52,169 nt of DNA. Source: an uncultured Eudoraea sp. (GTDB taxonomy: Bacteria; Bacteroidota; Bacteroidia; Flavobacteriales; Flavobacteriaceae). Where the stretch lies: the NCBI RefSeq assembly GCF_947260015.1, contig NZ_CAMYOM010000022.1, positions 1-52,169 on the forward strand, read 5' to 3'. Position 1 is the stretch's first letter, and each line of letters starts with the position of its first letter. Both the position numbers and the translations under genes were made by a program. The notes under the pieces are model-generated. The model had not been told where the DNA came from. It saw nothing but the letters and a program-made list of their open reading frames with translations, and did no database searches. Positions 1 to 9,192 of this stretch are shown one piece after another.

Positions 1-54
1 AACCATTTTGGCTCCAAGTGCTTCATGGGTCATAGTTAGGGCTGTATTCTTCAT
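1..54 (-). CDS. gcvT: Glycine cleavage system T protein, N-terminal 18 codons only
   Basis: The minus strand from base 54 opens with ATG and reads MKNTALTMTHEALGAKMV up to the window edge. This matches the usual N-terminus of bacterial aminomethyltransferase GcvT, which continues with PFAGY. The family transfers the aminomethyl carbon of glycine to tetrahydrofolate in the glycine cleavage complex. Only 18 residues are visible, so the call rests on this N-terminal signature. It is divergent from the Xaa-Pro aminopeptidase that starts near 238. Confidence 0.75.
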   Translation of the reverse strand, partial: MKNTALTMTHEALGAKMV

Positions 55-237
55 ATTTCGTCAATTTTAGCTGCGCAAATTTATAGAAAATTAATAACTA
101 GGCTAGAGTGGTTTTTCATTGTTTTATATAAAATACTGTTAATATAAAGATTCGGGGCTAAAGGGTCTTGTTTTACGACTTTTCAGGCTAAGAAACCAAA
201 TAAATTATTTAATTTAAAGCCTTTAAAATTGCATCAA

Positions 238-1848
238 ATGAAAATGACAACCTTCTTTCTTCTTTGTTTTTCTTTAATAGTGCTATCTGCACAAGATAAG
301 CCTACTGATTATTTGTCGGCTGATTTTCACAAAGAGAGAAGGGCTAAGGCGCGTAGTTTGATGCCACCCAACAGCGTGGCTGTATTTTTCTCTAATGCAG
401 AAAGGAACAGGTCTAATGACGTGGATTATATCTATCATCAAGATCCGGATTTTTATTATTTAACCGGGTATAAAGAACCCAATGCTGTACTGGTTCTTTT
501 TTCGGAAGACCACAAAACAGCTGAAGGAAAAGTCTATAATGAAATTATTTATGTCCAGGAAAAAAATCGAAGGGCGGAGCAATGGAACGGGAAACGCTTA
601 GGGGTGGAAGGTACAAAGGAACAATTGGGGTTTGAAATGGTCTTTAATGGAAGTGAATTTCAAAAATCCAATATTGATTTTGAGGGTTTTGACAAAATTT
701 TATTCTTTGATTTCAAGAATGATTACAGGGATACCAGGAATAATGCCGATTTATTTGATTTGATTAAAACATTTAAAATTAAAATAGATTATCCTTCGGA
801 TTATAACGCAACCAGGCAGCAGATCTATAGTATGATTACTTCCACAGAAATTGAAAATAGTGCCAATGTAGCTCAAACATTGGGGAGGTACCTGAATTAT
901 TATGAAGATTTAAAATCTGATAATTTATTAGCGGGATATGTTGATGCAAAAGACAATGACAAACGTAAAGAGATACAGGACAAGGTTTCGCTGGAAATGA
1001 AATCCAATAATTTAAATTCCTTTCTTTTGGCTGAAATTATGAATAGCCTTAGGGAAACCAAGACTGCTGAGGAAATGGTTTTATTAAAAAAGGCAGTTGA
1101 AATATCTGCAGTTGGCCAATTGGAAGTGATGAAGGCAATGCGTCCTAATATGAGTGAAACAGAAATACAGGGGATTCATGAATACGTCTACAAAAAGTAT
1201 GGGGCCGAATATGAGGGCTACCCTTCCATTGTTGGAGGAGGCAATAACGGTTGTATTCTGCATTACATTGAAAATAACAAACAGAAAGTGGGTAATGAGC
1301 TTGTGTTAATGGACCTCGGTGCAGAATATCATGGATATACGGCAGATGTTACCCGAACAATTCCCGCCAATGGGAAATTCACAAAAGAACAGAAATTAAT
1401 TTATGATATCGTCTACAATGCTCAAGAGGCTGGAATAAAGGCTAGTGTCGTTGGAGCACCCTTTCAGGCGCCAAATGAGGCCGCTTCAGAAGTGGTGGCT
1501 GAAGGTTTGGTTGAACTGGGTCTCATTTCATCTCCAAGCGAGATCAAGACCTATTTTCCCCATGGGACTTCACATTATTTAGGATTGGATGTGCATGATA
1601 AAGGTACTTATGGTCCATTCCAAGAAAATACTGTTATAACGGTTGAACCCGGAATATATATTCCTGAAGGCAGTAATTGTGATAAAAAATGGTGGGGAAT
1701 AGCCGTACGGATCGAGGATGATATTCTGATCACCAAAAATGGACCAATAAATCTTTCAGGTATGGCACCGCGTACTACACAGGATATAGAAAAGACCATG
1801 GCAATGCCAAGTGTATTGGATAGTTTTACTTTACCCGGGTTGGATTGA
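238..1848 (+). CDS. pepP: Secreted Xaa-Pro aminopeptidase (M24B, aminopeptidase P)
   Basis: The enzyme removes an N-terminal residue that precedes proline. Residues 1-20 form a signal peptide ending near LSAQ, followed by an aminopeptidase P N-terminal domain (FFSNAERNR, FYYLTGY) and a creatinase-fold M24 domain. The dinuclear metal ligands are all visible: Asp in MDLGAEY and TADVTRT (near residues 360 and 371), His in HGTSHYLGLDVHD (near 442), Glu in TVEPGIYI (near 470) and Glu in VRIEDD (near 493). A start at 229 (MHQ) is also in frame; I chose ATG 238 because it directly begins the signal peptide. At about 536 residues it is full length. The thr operon converges on it from the other side. 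Confidence 0.9.
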   Translation: MKMTTFFLLCFSLIVLSAQDKPTDYLSADFHKERRAKARSLMPPNSVAVFFSNAERNRSNDVDYIYHQDPDFYYLTGYKEPNAVLVLFSEDHKTAEGKVYNEIIYVQEKNRRAEQWNGKRLGVEGTKEQLGFEMVFNGSEFQKSNIDFEGFDKILFFDFKNDYRDTRNNADLFDLIKTFKIKIDYPSDYNATRQQIYSMITSTEIENSANVAQTLGRYLNYYEDLKSDNLLAGYVDAKDNDKRKEIQDKVSLEMKSNNLNSFLLAEIMNSLRETKTAEEMVLLKKAVEISAVGQLEVMKAMRPNMSETEIQGIHEYVYKKYGAEYEGYPSIVGGGNNGCILHYIENNKQKVGNELVLMDLGAEYHGYTADVTRTIPANGKFTKEQKLIYDIVYNAQEAGIKASVVGAPFQAPNEAASEVVAEGLVELGLISSPSEIKTYFPHGTSHYLGLDVHDKGTYGPFQENTVITVEPGIYIPEGSNCDKKWWGIAVRIEDDILITKNGPINLSGMAPRTTQDIEKTMAMPSVLDSFTLPGLD

Positions 1849-1956
1849 GTAATATTTTATTGATGTTTTTGCTAGTAGCGAATAGTATGTTATGCTTGTA
1901 GTCAAATTCTCAGCCCCTACCACATGAAAGAAAATAATATTACAAAAAAGAATTTT

Positions 1957-3252
1957 TTAGGTAGCCAAAAGATATTTCTTCAGTTCTTCATAAGTTGAAA
2001 TCTGAATTTTATTTTTCTTTTTGGTCATCATTTTGGCAATCTTTTCAGGAAGATCAATTTTTTTCCCGATGGTTTCTTCCACGACATCCAAAAATTTTAC
2101 GGGATGTGCTGTCTCCAGGAAAACACCATAAATATCGGAATTGGTTTTTTGATACTTCTTTAAACCCAAATAGCCTACTGCTCCATGCGGGTCAGCCACA
2201 TATGAGTAATCATTGTATATTTTCAATAAGGCCTCCCTTGTCTCCTTATCAGTAAAGGAGTAGGAGGAAATATTTTTGGATAAGTTTTCAAAATCATTCT
2301 CGAATAAATGACGGATCCTGATAAAATTACTTGGATCTCCTACATCCATTGCATTAGATATGGTAGCTTTGGAAATTTTAGGAGAATACTCTTGCGTGAG
2401 CATATATTGTGGTACCGTATCATTTACATTTGTTGAAGCAATAAAATGTGCAACCGGCAAGCCTAGTTTTTGTGCAATCATTCCGGCACAGATATTCCCA
2501 AAATTGCCACTTGGAACAGAGAAAACAATAGACCGACCCTTATTTTTAAGTTTTTTATACGTAAACAAAAAATAGAACATTTGGGGTAGCCATCTGGCCA
2601 CATTTATTGAATTGGCAGAAGTTAATTGCATTTCTGATTTCAATTCCGAATCTAAAAAGGCAGTTTTTACCATATTCTGGCAATCATCAAAGTTCCCATT
2701 AACCTCAAGGGCGGTTATATTCTGCCCCAAAGTGGTTAATTGCCGTTCCTGGATATCACTGACTTTACCACCTGGATATAAAATAACCACCTTAACGCCT
2801 TTAACACCTAAAAAACCGTTAGCTACTGCGCCACCCGTATCTCCGGAAGTGGCTACAAGAACAGTTACTTCACTACTGTGATCCTCTGAGAAATATTCAA
2901 GGCAATGTGCCATAAATCTGGCTCCTACATCCTTGAATGCCATGGTGGGCCCATGAAAAAGTTCTAAAGTTGCTACATTATTTTCCAATTCAATTACCGG
3001 AAAAGGAAAATCAAGCACGCTATTGATGATCTCTTTTAGTTTATTTTCCGGAATGCTTTCACTTACAAATTGTTCTATTGCCTTAAAAGCGATTTCATGA
3101 TCTGTCAGATCTTCAATATTTTCAAAAAAAGAAGCAGATAGCGGTTTTATTTCCCGTGGAAAATATAATCCCTTATCGGGAGCTATTCCCTTAATTACAG
3201 CTTCTTTAAAGGAAACATCCGCAGCTTCTTTATTTAGACTAAAAAATTTCAT
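1957..3252 (-). CDS. thrC: Threonine synthase
   Basis: This PLP enzyme converts O-phosphohomoserine to threonine, the last step of the pathway encoded by this operon. The N-terminal segment DKGLYFPREI is typical. The PLP lysine lies in the FKDVGARFMA segment (about residue 110), the phosphate-binding motif is SGDTGGAVANG, and SVPSGNFGN follows. Its 431 residues fit the short class of bacterial ThrC. It is the third gene of thrA-thrB-thrC, starting 30 bases after thrB. No clear intrinsic terminator is visible in the 108 bases between its stop and that of the convergent aminopeptidase. Confidence 0.95.
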   Translation of the reverse strand: MKFFSLNKEAADVSFKEAVIKGIAPDKGLYFPREIKPLSASFFENIEDLTDHEIAFKAIEQFVSESIPENKLKEIINSVLDFPFPVIELENNVATLELFHGPTMAFKDVGARFMAHCLEYFSEDHSSEVTVLVATSGDTGGAVANGFLGVKGVKVVILYPGGKVSDIQERQLTTLGQNITALEVNGNFDDCQNMVKTAFLDSELKSEMQLTSANSINVARWLPQMFYFLFTYKKLKNKGRSIVFSVPSGNFGNICAGMIAQKLGLPVAHFIASTNVNDTVPQYMLTQEYSPKISKATISNAMDVGDPSNFIRIRHLFENDFENLSKNISSYSFTDKETREALLKIYNDYSYVADPHGAVGYLGLKKYQKTNSDIYGVFLETAHPVKFLDVVEETIGKKIDLPEKIAKMMTKKKNKIQISTYEELKKYLLAT

Positions 3253-3282
3253 TTGCCGGTTTTATGGAAGTAAAAGTCAAAA

Positions 3283-4203
3283 TTATAATTTATGCATTCC
3301 TCTGGTATTTATTTTAGAGACATATACATCATAGTCCACACCAATATTTATATATACATCTCTCATAGCATTCGCCACATTTTCTGCAGTTTCCTTACCT
3401 TTACTCAAAGCGAAAATGGAAGGACCGGAACCCGAAATACCACTGCCAAGAGCCCCCGCTTTAATGGTTGCTGATTTTACTTCACTGAAACCGGGTATTA
3501 ACATCGAGCGGATTGGTTCTACGATATGGTCTACTAAAGACCTGCCAATTAGTTCATAATCTTCAAGGAAAAGTCCGGATATAAGCCCGCCAACATTCCC
3601 CCATTGTTTTATCCCGTCTTTTAAAGAAATTGAGGTCTTGAGTATTTTCCTTGAATCTGATGTCTTTACTTCAATCTGTGGATGGATAACCGTAGCATAC
3701 AGATCAGGAGGAGTGTTTATTTTAATAATATCCAGAGGTTCATAACTGCGCACAAGGGTAAATCCACCAAATAATGCGGGTGCTACATTATCCGCATGCG
3801 CTACGCCGCTGGCTAATGCCTCGCCTTGCATAGCAAATTTTACCAGCTCAATTGGTGAAAATGGTTTCTCAAGAAGTTCATTCATAGCCCATACAGCTCC
3901 TGCCGCACTTGCCGCACTACTTCCAATACCACTTCCGGCCTTTATCTTTTTATGTATTTCTATCTCAAATCCACCAGAATATTCACTTTCTTCCAATAAG
4001 GCTAATCCGGCAACACCGGCTACGTTATTCATAGTTTCTAAGGGGAGCGACTCACCAGTTATTTTAGAAATTTTAATACCCGGTTGTTTTGTCTTATGTA
4101 CTATCATTTCATCCCCGATTGCATCTAATGCTAAACCAAGGACGTCAAATCCACACGAGATATTAGCTATTGTAGCCGGACAAAAGACTTTAATACTATT
4201 CAT
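3283..4203 (-). CDS. thrB: Homoserine kinase (GHMP family)
   Basis: The protein phosphorylates homoserine using ATP. It is a GHMP kinase of 306 residues with the ATP-binding loop GSGIGSSAASAAG (about residues 90-103) and the C-terminal GSGISGSGPS motif. The N-terminal VFCPATIANISCGFDVLG segment is characteristic of ThrB. It begins only 4 bases after the thrA stop, so it is almost certainly translated from the same message, and thrC follows. Confidence 0.95.
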   Translation of the reverse strand: MNSIKVFCPATIANISCGFDVLGLALDAIGDEMIVHKTKQPGIKISKITGESLPLETMNNVAGVAGLALLEESEYSGGFEIEIHKKIKAGSGIGSSAASAAGAVWAMNELLEKPFSPIELVKFAMQGEALASGVAHADNVAPALFGGFTLVRSYEPLDIIKINTPPDLYATVIHPQIEVKTSDSRKILKTSISLKDGIKQWGNVGGLISGLFLEDYELIGRSLVDHIVEPIRSMLIPGFSEVKSATIKAGALGSGISGSGPSIFALSKGKETAENVANAMRDVYINIGVDYDVYVSKINTRGMHKL

Positions 4204-4207
4204 TTGA

Positions 4208-6652
4208 TTAAAAATTTCCTATTCTAATAATATCTGCAAAAATTCCGGATGCAGTAACCTCGGCCCCGGCCCCGGCTCCTTTTATGATCATTGGCTGGTT
4301 GGGGTATCTTTCTGTATAAAAAAGAACAATATTGTCGCTTCCTTCCAAATTATAAAAGTCATGACCTTTGGGAATCAGTTCTAAGCCAACACTTGCTTTA
4401 CCATTCTCAAATTCCGCAACATATTTAAGCTTACTTTCAGAAGATACTGCATTTTCATATAATTGCTGAAACGACTTCTCGTGGGCAGTTAGTGAAGCGT
4501 AAAATTCATCATTGTTGATTGTAGCCAGACTTTCTTCCGGTAAAAATGAGTTGTTCTTTATGTCTTCAATGTCAAGTACATAACCACTTTCTCTTGCCAA
4601 TATTAAAATCTTACGCATAACATCAACACCACTGAGATCTATTTTAGGGTCCGGTTCGGTATAACCTTCTTCCTGTGCCCTTTTTACAACATCATGAAAG
4701 GTGGTCTTGTCATTAAAATTATTAAAGACAAAGTTAAGGCTGCCGGAAAGTACGGCTTGTATTTTATTAATTTTATCTCCCGAAGCTATCAAATGTTTTA
4801 AAGTATCTATTATCGGTAATCCTGCTCCCACATTCGTTTCAAACAGAAAAGGTGCATTGTATTCCCTTGAAAGTTCTTTCAGGTCATTATATTTTTCGTA
4901 GTTGGAAGAACATGCAATTTTATTACAGGTAACTATTGAAATACTCTGCTTTAAATAATCGGCATAAGAATTAGCTATAGTTTCACTAGCTGTATTATCA
5001 ACAAAAATACTATTGCGATGGTTATTCTCCAGAATGGTATTAAAAAACACTTTTCTATCGGCTTTTTTGCCTTTTGCTAAAAGCTCATCCCAATTTTCCA
5101 ATGGAATACCATCTTCATCAAAGATCATAGTCCTGGAATTAGATAATCCAATTACCCTTGGATTTAATTTTAGGATTTCTTTGAGGTATTTTTTCTGGTT
5201 TTGGATTTGTTTGATAAATCTGGAGCCCACATTTCCAACACCCATTACATAGATGTTCAATTGCTTAATATTTTCCTCGAAAAACTCTTCGTGTAAAGTA
5301 TTAAGGGCTTTTTTTACATCATCTTTTTTTATGACTGCGGAAATATTCCTTTCTGAAGCCCCTTGTGCTATGGCTCTGATATTTACATTGTTTTTACCTA
5401 AAGCACTAAACATTTTACCGCTTAACCCTTGATGGCTTTTCATGTTATCTCCTACCAAAGCAATTATGGCGAGCTCACTTTCCACCAAAACCGGTTTTAT
5501 TTTATGTGAGCTTATTTCATATTCAAAAGCTTTATTTACGAGTGATTCGGCAATAGCTGCATCTGCATCCGATATGCCAACACAAATTGAATGTTCTGAG
5601 GATGCCTGGGTAATAAGTACAACACTAATACCCGCCTGGGAAAGGACTTCAAAAAATCGTTTTGAGATACCGGGAATTCCTATCATTCCAGGTCCTTCCA
5701 GAGATAACAGTGTAATTTGTCCAACATTACTGATACCCCTAACAGATTTACCCGGGACATTTTCACTTTTGGCTATTAAGGTACCAGCCTCTTCAGGAGC
5801 AAAAGTATTTTTAATAAGAATGGGTATGTTTTTGGAAAGTACAGGATGTATTGTAGGTGGATACAGTACTTTGGCTCCAAAATGGGATAATTCCATAGCC
5901 TCTTCATAAGAGATTAGCGGAATTGCTTTGGCCTGTTTAACGATCCTTGGATTAGCCGTGTACATTCCACTAACATCGGTCCATATCTGTAATTCTTCTG
6001 CATCTATTGCCCCGGCCACTACAGCCGCAGAATAATCAGAACCGCCTCTGCCTAAGGTAGTGGGATTACCTTTGGCTGATGAAGAAATAAATCCGGGAAT
6101 GACAGTTATTTTGTTTTTTGTATTTGAAAAATAAGCTTTGCATTTTTTATTAGTATTTTCAAAATCCACTACAGCCTTTCCATAGGTGTCGTCAGTTTGG
6201 ATGAGCTCTCTGCTATCCTTAAAAGTCGCATTCATGCCTTCTGAGATAAAGAATTCACTAATAATGTAGGACGATAAAAGTTCACCGAAACTCACAATCT
6301 TGTCCGATAACTGAGGGGTCTTTTCTGCAATTAGGAATGCTCCCTCTGCCAGCGTTTCCAGTGTGTTCAGTTCACTTTTTACCTTACTCAAAATAGCACT
6401 TTGTAATTGAATTGGAATGAGTTCTTTGATCGTTTTAATATGCCGGTCTTCTATTTCCCTGAGACAGTCTTTATAGGTTTCATCATGATTTGATGCCAGA
6501 TCAACTGTTTTTAAGAGTAAATCTGTAATACCGCCCAGAGCCGAAACCACAACCACAATCTTATTTGCATCTAAATTTTTGACAATATTCTGAACCTGCT
6601 TTATATGTTGAGCATTGGCTACTGAAGTACCTCCAAATTTTAATACTTTCAT
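4208..6652 (-). CDS. thrA: Bifunctional aspartokinase / homoserine dehydrogenase
   Basis: The protein catalyses the first and third steps of threonine biosynthesis. Residues 1-290 are the aspartokinase domain (MKVLKFGGTSVANA; LGRGGSDYSAAVVAGAI; WTDVSGMYTANPR). Two ACT-type regulatory domains follow (about 310-460). Residues 465-814 are homoserine dehydrogenase, with the NAD(P)-binding segment YVMGVGNVGSRF and the catalytic-domain motif VLSGSLNFVFN. Its length of 814 residues matches the usual ThrA/MetL fusion of about 810-820. Feedback inhibition by threonine is known for the family. Transcript control by the upstream leader peptide is inferred (see 6737-6826). Confidence 0.95.
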   Translation of the reverse strand: MKVLKFGGTSVANAQHIKQVQNIVKNLDANKIVVVVSALGGITDLLLKTVDLASNHDETYKDCLREIEDRHIKTIKELIPIQLQSAILSKVKSELNTLETLAEGAFLIAEKTPQLSDKIVSFGELLSSYIISEFFISEGMNATFKDSRELIQTDDTYGKAVVDFENTNKKCKAYFSNTKNKITVIPGFISSSAKGNPTTLGRGGSDYSAAVVAGAIDAEELQIWTDVSGMYTANPRIVKQAKAIPLISYEEAMELSHFGAKVLYPPTIHPVLSKNIPILIKNTFAPEEAGTLIAKSENVPGKSVRGISNVGQITLLSLEGPGMIGIPGISKRFFEVLSQAGISVVLITQASSEHSICVGISDADAAIAESLVNKAFEYEISSHKIKPVLVESELAIIALVGDNMKSHQGLSGKMFSALGKNNVNIRAIAQGASERNISAVIKKDDVKKALNTLHEEFFEENIKQLNIYVMGVGNVGSRFIKQIQNQKKYLKEILKLNPRVIGLSNSRTMIFDEDGIPLENWDELLAKGKKADRKVFFNTILENNHRNSIFVDNTASETIANSYADYLKQSISIVTCNKIACSSNYEKYNDLKELSREYNAPFLFETNVGAGLPIIDTLKHLIASGDKINKIQAVLSGSLNFVFNNFNDKTTFHDVVKRAQEEGYTEPDPKIDLSGVDVMRKILILARESGYVLDIEDIKNNSFLPEESLATINNDEFYASLTAHEKSFQQLYENAVSSESKLKYVAEFENGKASVGLELIPKGHDFYNLEGSDNIVLFYTERYPNQPMIIKGAGAGAEVTASGIFADIIRIGNF

Positions 6653-6731
6653 TATACTATTTTGTTAATTGCTTGATTTATACAGGTGTTGTTACTGAAT
6701 ATAAATGGATACGGACGTATATGTAGAATCT

Positions 6732-6746
6732 TACCCCTATGGGGTA
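6732..6746 (-). promoter_or_regulatory. Hairpin at the stop codon of the thr leader peptide
   Basis: A perfect inverted repeat, TACCCC-ATA-GGGGTA on the minus strand, has 6-bp arms and a 3-base loop. The leader peptide stop codon (6737-6739) lies inside it and the threonine codons precede it directly. A ribosome stalled on those codons would change whether this hairpin forms. No T-rich terminator tail follows before thrA, so the mechanism is not a textbook intrinsic terminator. Confidence 0.5.
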
Positions 6747-6826
6747 GTAGTGTTGATGCTAGCAGCAAAATGGTGCCGGTTAGTAAGGGATGAGGCCCTT
6801 TTATTTATGTCCGATATGCTTTTCAT
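6737..6826 (-). CDS. thrL: Threonine operon leader peptide (29 residues)
   Basis: A 30-codon frame on the minus strand starts with ATG at 6826 and ends with TAG at 6737, 84 bases upstream of thrA. Its last residues are INTTTP, encoded ATC AAC ACT ACT ACC CCA, so isoleucine and three consecutive threonines sit at the end of the peptide. Leader peptides rich in the regulatory amino acid are known to drive attenuation of thr operons in enterobacteria, where Thr and Ile codons are sensed. Here the Thr run abuts a GC-rich hairpin overlapping the stop codon. That arrangement fits ribosome-mediated control of thrABC, although the peptide has no sequence likeness to the enterobacterial leader beyond the Thr and Ile codons. 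The regulatory role is inferred; the peptide and codon run are seen directly. Confidence 0.65.
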   Translation of the reverse strand: MKSISDINKRASSLTNRHHFAASINTTTP

Positions 6827-6843
6827 AATGTCTATGATGACGA

Positions 6844-6864
6844 TTCAAAAGTAGGACTTTTGAA
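6844..6864 (-). promoter_or_regulatory. Perfect inverted repeat upstream of the thr leader peptide
   Basis: TTCAAAAGT and ACTTTTGAA form 9-bp perfect arms around three bases, ending 18 bases before the leader ATG. It could be an operator dyad for a dimeric regulator or a stem in the 5' leader RNA. The rest of the 388-base gap between thrA and nnr (6865-7040) is AT-rich, must contain both divergent promoters, and shows no other gene. Confidence 0.4.
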
Positions 6865-7040
6865 CCCCTTATCAAATAATTCATGCTATTTTTACGAAGT
6901 CGTTAATTTTTTTCAAATATTTTTACAAAAAACAGCACGATTTAGGGTGATTCATTGATATACAGTAGAATTTGAAATTAGCAGCAAGAATAGATGTCAC
7001 TAAATAATAGAATCCTAAAAATCTAACCTTTAATAGGGAA

Positions 7041-8585
7041 ATGAAGATATTTACAGCCAAACAAATATACGCAGCCGACCAATTCACAATTGAAGATCAG
7101 AATATCACTAGTGACGCGCTTATGGAAAGGGCGTCCGTGCAGCTTTTTAACTGGCTACATCACAGGTTACAGGGTGCTCAGGTTAAAATTAAGTTGTTCT
7201 GTGGGATTGGAAATAACGGAGGCGATGGATTAGCTCTGGCCAGGCATTTAAGGGAACATGGTTACAATTTTGAGGTATTTGTTGTAAATTATAGCGAGAA
7301 AAGGTCTCATGATTTTTTGACCAATTTAGAACGGTTAAAGGACCGTAAGATTTGGCCAAACTTTGTTAACCAGGATACTGAACTCCCTTCATTAGATCCT
7401 GAAGATATTATTATTGATGCTATTTTCGGGATTGGGTTAAACAGATCACCGGCTCAATGGGTTGAAAGGATTATACAGCATCTTAATAATTCAGCCGCTT
7501 TTGTCGTTTCAGTTGATGTCCCGTCGGGTTTGTTTTTAGATCAGGCCATCAAAAATTCAAAAGCGGTGGTGAGAGCTAATTATGTTCTGAGTTTTCAGTT
7601 TCCTAAACTTATTTTTTTCTTACCGGAAACCGGAATATTCTCCAATCAATGGGAAATTTTGAATATTGGTTTGTCTCAAAAATATATTGAACAAACCGAG
7701 GCCACCTTTGAACTTATTAGCAAAAACGAGGTTTTAAAATATTACCTTCCAAGGGAAAAATTTTCACATAAAGGTACATATGGGCATGCATTGATTCTTG
7801 GCGGCAGCTATGGTAAAATTGGTGCTGTTTCCCTTACTTCCAGGGCCTGCATAACCTCTGGGAGTGGATTGGTTTCGGCTTATGTACCGCAATGCGGATA
7901 TATACCAATACAAAGTTCATTACCTGAGGTTATGGTTATTACAGACCAAGGCGAAAAAGAAATCACGAATATTTCTCTGAACATAGAGCCCAATGTAATA
8001 GGCGTGGGAATTGGAATGGGAACTGCAAAAAATACACTGGAAGCGTTCACAAAGTTTTTAGGAATAACTAAATGTCCAATGGTCATTGATGCTGATGGCA
8101 TTAATATGATTGCCATGAATAAATCGCTATTAAAAAAGCTTCCTCCAAAAACGATACTTACTCCCCATCCGGGAGAATTGAAGCGCTTACTGGGAAGTTG
8201 GGAGGATGATTTTGATAAACTTCAAAAAGCCAGGGAATTCTCTAAAAAATACGACTGCATCCTGGTACTTAAAGATGCTCATACTATAGTGATCTATAAT
8301 AAAAAAGGATATGTAAATACTACGGGAAATCCAGGCATGGCTACAGCAGGAAGCGGCGATGTACTAACAGGTGTGATAACATCATTAATTGCGCAGAAAT
8401 ATGAACCTTTGAAAGCAGCTATTTTTGGAGTATACCTCCACGGAAGGGCAGGAGATATAGCAATTGAAAACTTAGGATATCAGGCGCTAACAGCAACAGC
8501 TATAATTAATGGTATTGGCCCGGCTTATATTGATCTCTTTGATGTACCACCTGCAGATGATGAAAAAGAAACCAATGAGAAGTAG
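7041..8585 (+). CDS. nnr: Bifunctional NAD(P)HX epimerase / ADP-dependent dehydratase
   Basis: The protein repairs hydrated NADH and NADPH. The N-terminal YjeF_N epimerase domain (about residues 1-215) carries MERASVQLFNWL and the glycine-rich FCGIGNNGGDGLALARHL. The C-terminal ribokinase-like dehydratase domain (about 230-500) carries ILGGSYGKIGAVSLTSRA, TPHPGELKRLLG and the catalytic GNPGMATAGSGDVLTG. The length of 514 residues is standard for the fused bacterial enzyme. It diverges from the thr operon and converges with the small gene at 8590, their ends being only a few bases apart. Confidence 0.95.
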   Translation: MKIFTAKQIYAADQFTIEDQNITSDALMERASVQLFNWLHHRLQGAQVKIKLFCGIGNNGGDGLALARHLREHGYNFEVFVVNYSEKRSHDFLTNLERLKDRKIWPNFVNQDTELPSLDPEDIIIDAIFGIGLNRSPAQWVERIIQHLNNSAAFVVSVDVPSGLFLDQAIKNSKAVVRANYVLSFQFPKLIFFLPETGIFSNQWEILNIGLSQKYIEQTEATFELISKNEVLKYYLPREKFSHKGTYGHALILGGSYGKIGAVSLTSRACITSGSGLVSAYVPQCGYIPIQSSLPEVMVITDQGEKEITNISLNIEPNVIGVGIGMGTAKNTLEAFTKFLGITKCPMVIDADGINMIAMNKSLLKKLPPKTILTPHPGELKRLLGSWEDDFDKLQKAREFSKKYDCILVLKDAHTIVIYNKKGYVNTTGNPGMATAGSGDVLTGVITSLIAQKYEPLKAAIFGVYLHGRAGDIAIENLGYQALTATAIINGIGPAYIDLFDVPPADDEKETNEK

Positions 8586-8589
8586 TTCC

Positions 8590-8991
8590 CTACTTCCTTT
8601 TAACTCTTCTTTGCACCCAGGCAAGTGCATTATTATAATCAATGTAAAATTTCATTGGTTTTTTGTAGAAGAGTTTTTCAATTTTAAAGTTATGCATATC
8701 AACTTCCTTAACGGAAACAATAGCAAATGCTTTAAGATTTTTTAACTCCCTTAAATAGCTGTAAATAGTGGGATCAACGGCATAAGAATTTTTTCTGAGA
8801 CTAATAATGCCAAAGTTTGTATCTCTGAAATGTATCTCTGAAATTCCTATAATTTGATAAGCCCTTTCCAGGGTAAGTGTTGCCCCTTCGTCAAAGATTA
8901 CAACCATATGATTTTTGAAAACCTGAACGGTCCCAATGTCTAAGTTGTATTCTTTAACTATAATTTTTTTCTTAGCCGGTCCGACTTTCAT
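8590..8991 (-). CDS. Small STAS/SpoIIAA-like protein of unknown function
   Basis: This is a soluble 133-residue protein with alternating short hydrophobic strands and helices (GTVQVFKNHMVVIFDEGATL; KNLKAFAIVSV). Together with a lysine-rich tail ending in RRVKRK, the pattern resembles the STAS/SpoIIAA-like proteins common in flavobacteria. No catalytic motif is evident. It stands alone, with its start 201 bases from the clpC stop and a clpC terminator between them, so it is probably transcribed separately. A role beyond the fold guess cannot be given. Confidence 0.6.
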   Translation of the reverse strand: MKVGPAKKKIIVKEYNLDIGTVQVFKNHMVVIFDEGATLTLERAYQIIGISEIHFRDTNFGIISLRKNSYAVDPTIYSYLRELKNLKAFAIVSVKEVDMHNFKIEKLFYKKPMKFYIDYNNALAWVQRRVKRK

Positions 8992-9137
8992 TTCATATAG
9001 TTTAGTGTGTCTAAGACGAAAGTATTCGCTTGGTCAAGGTTTCCGAAAAATATTAGATCAAAAGCGTATTTATCGTTTATATGGTTTACACCAGGTTGAA
9101 ACTGTATTCTTATTCTTACTTGTTGTAACCTAGGGAA

Positions 9138-9170
9138 ATAAAAAAAGGAATCAAATTACTTGATTCCTTT
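9138..9170 (-). terminator. Intrinsic terminator of clpC
   Basis: On the minus strand an 11-bp perfect stem (AAAGGAATCAA with TTGATTCCTTT, 5-base loop) is followed directly by a T run. It begins about 22 bases after the clpC stop codon. Confidence 0.85.
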
Positions 9171-9192
9171 ATAACTAAATTCTTACATTTTG

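Noticed and set aside
5442-5909. 155-codon frame on the plus strand inside thrA
   Set aside because: It is fully antisense to the aspartokinase domain and has no recognisable features.
6653-6731. Classic intrinsic terminator in the thr leader
   Set aside because: After the hairpin at 6732-6746 there is no T run on the minus strand, only a weak ATACG/CGTAT stem.
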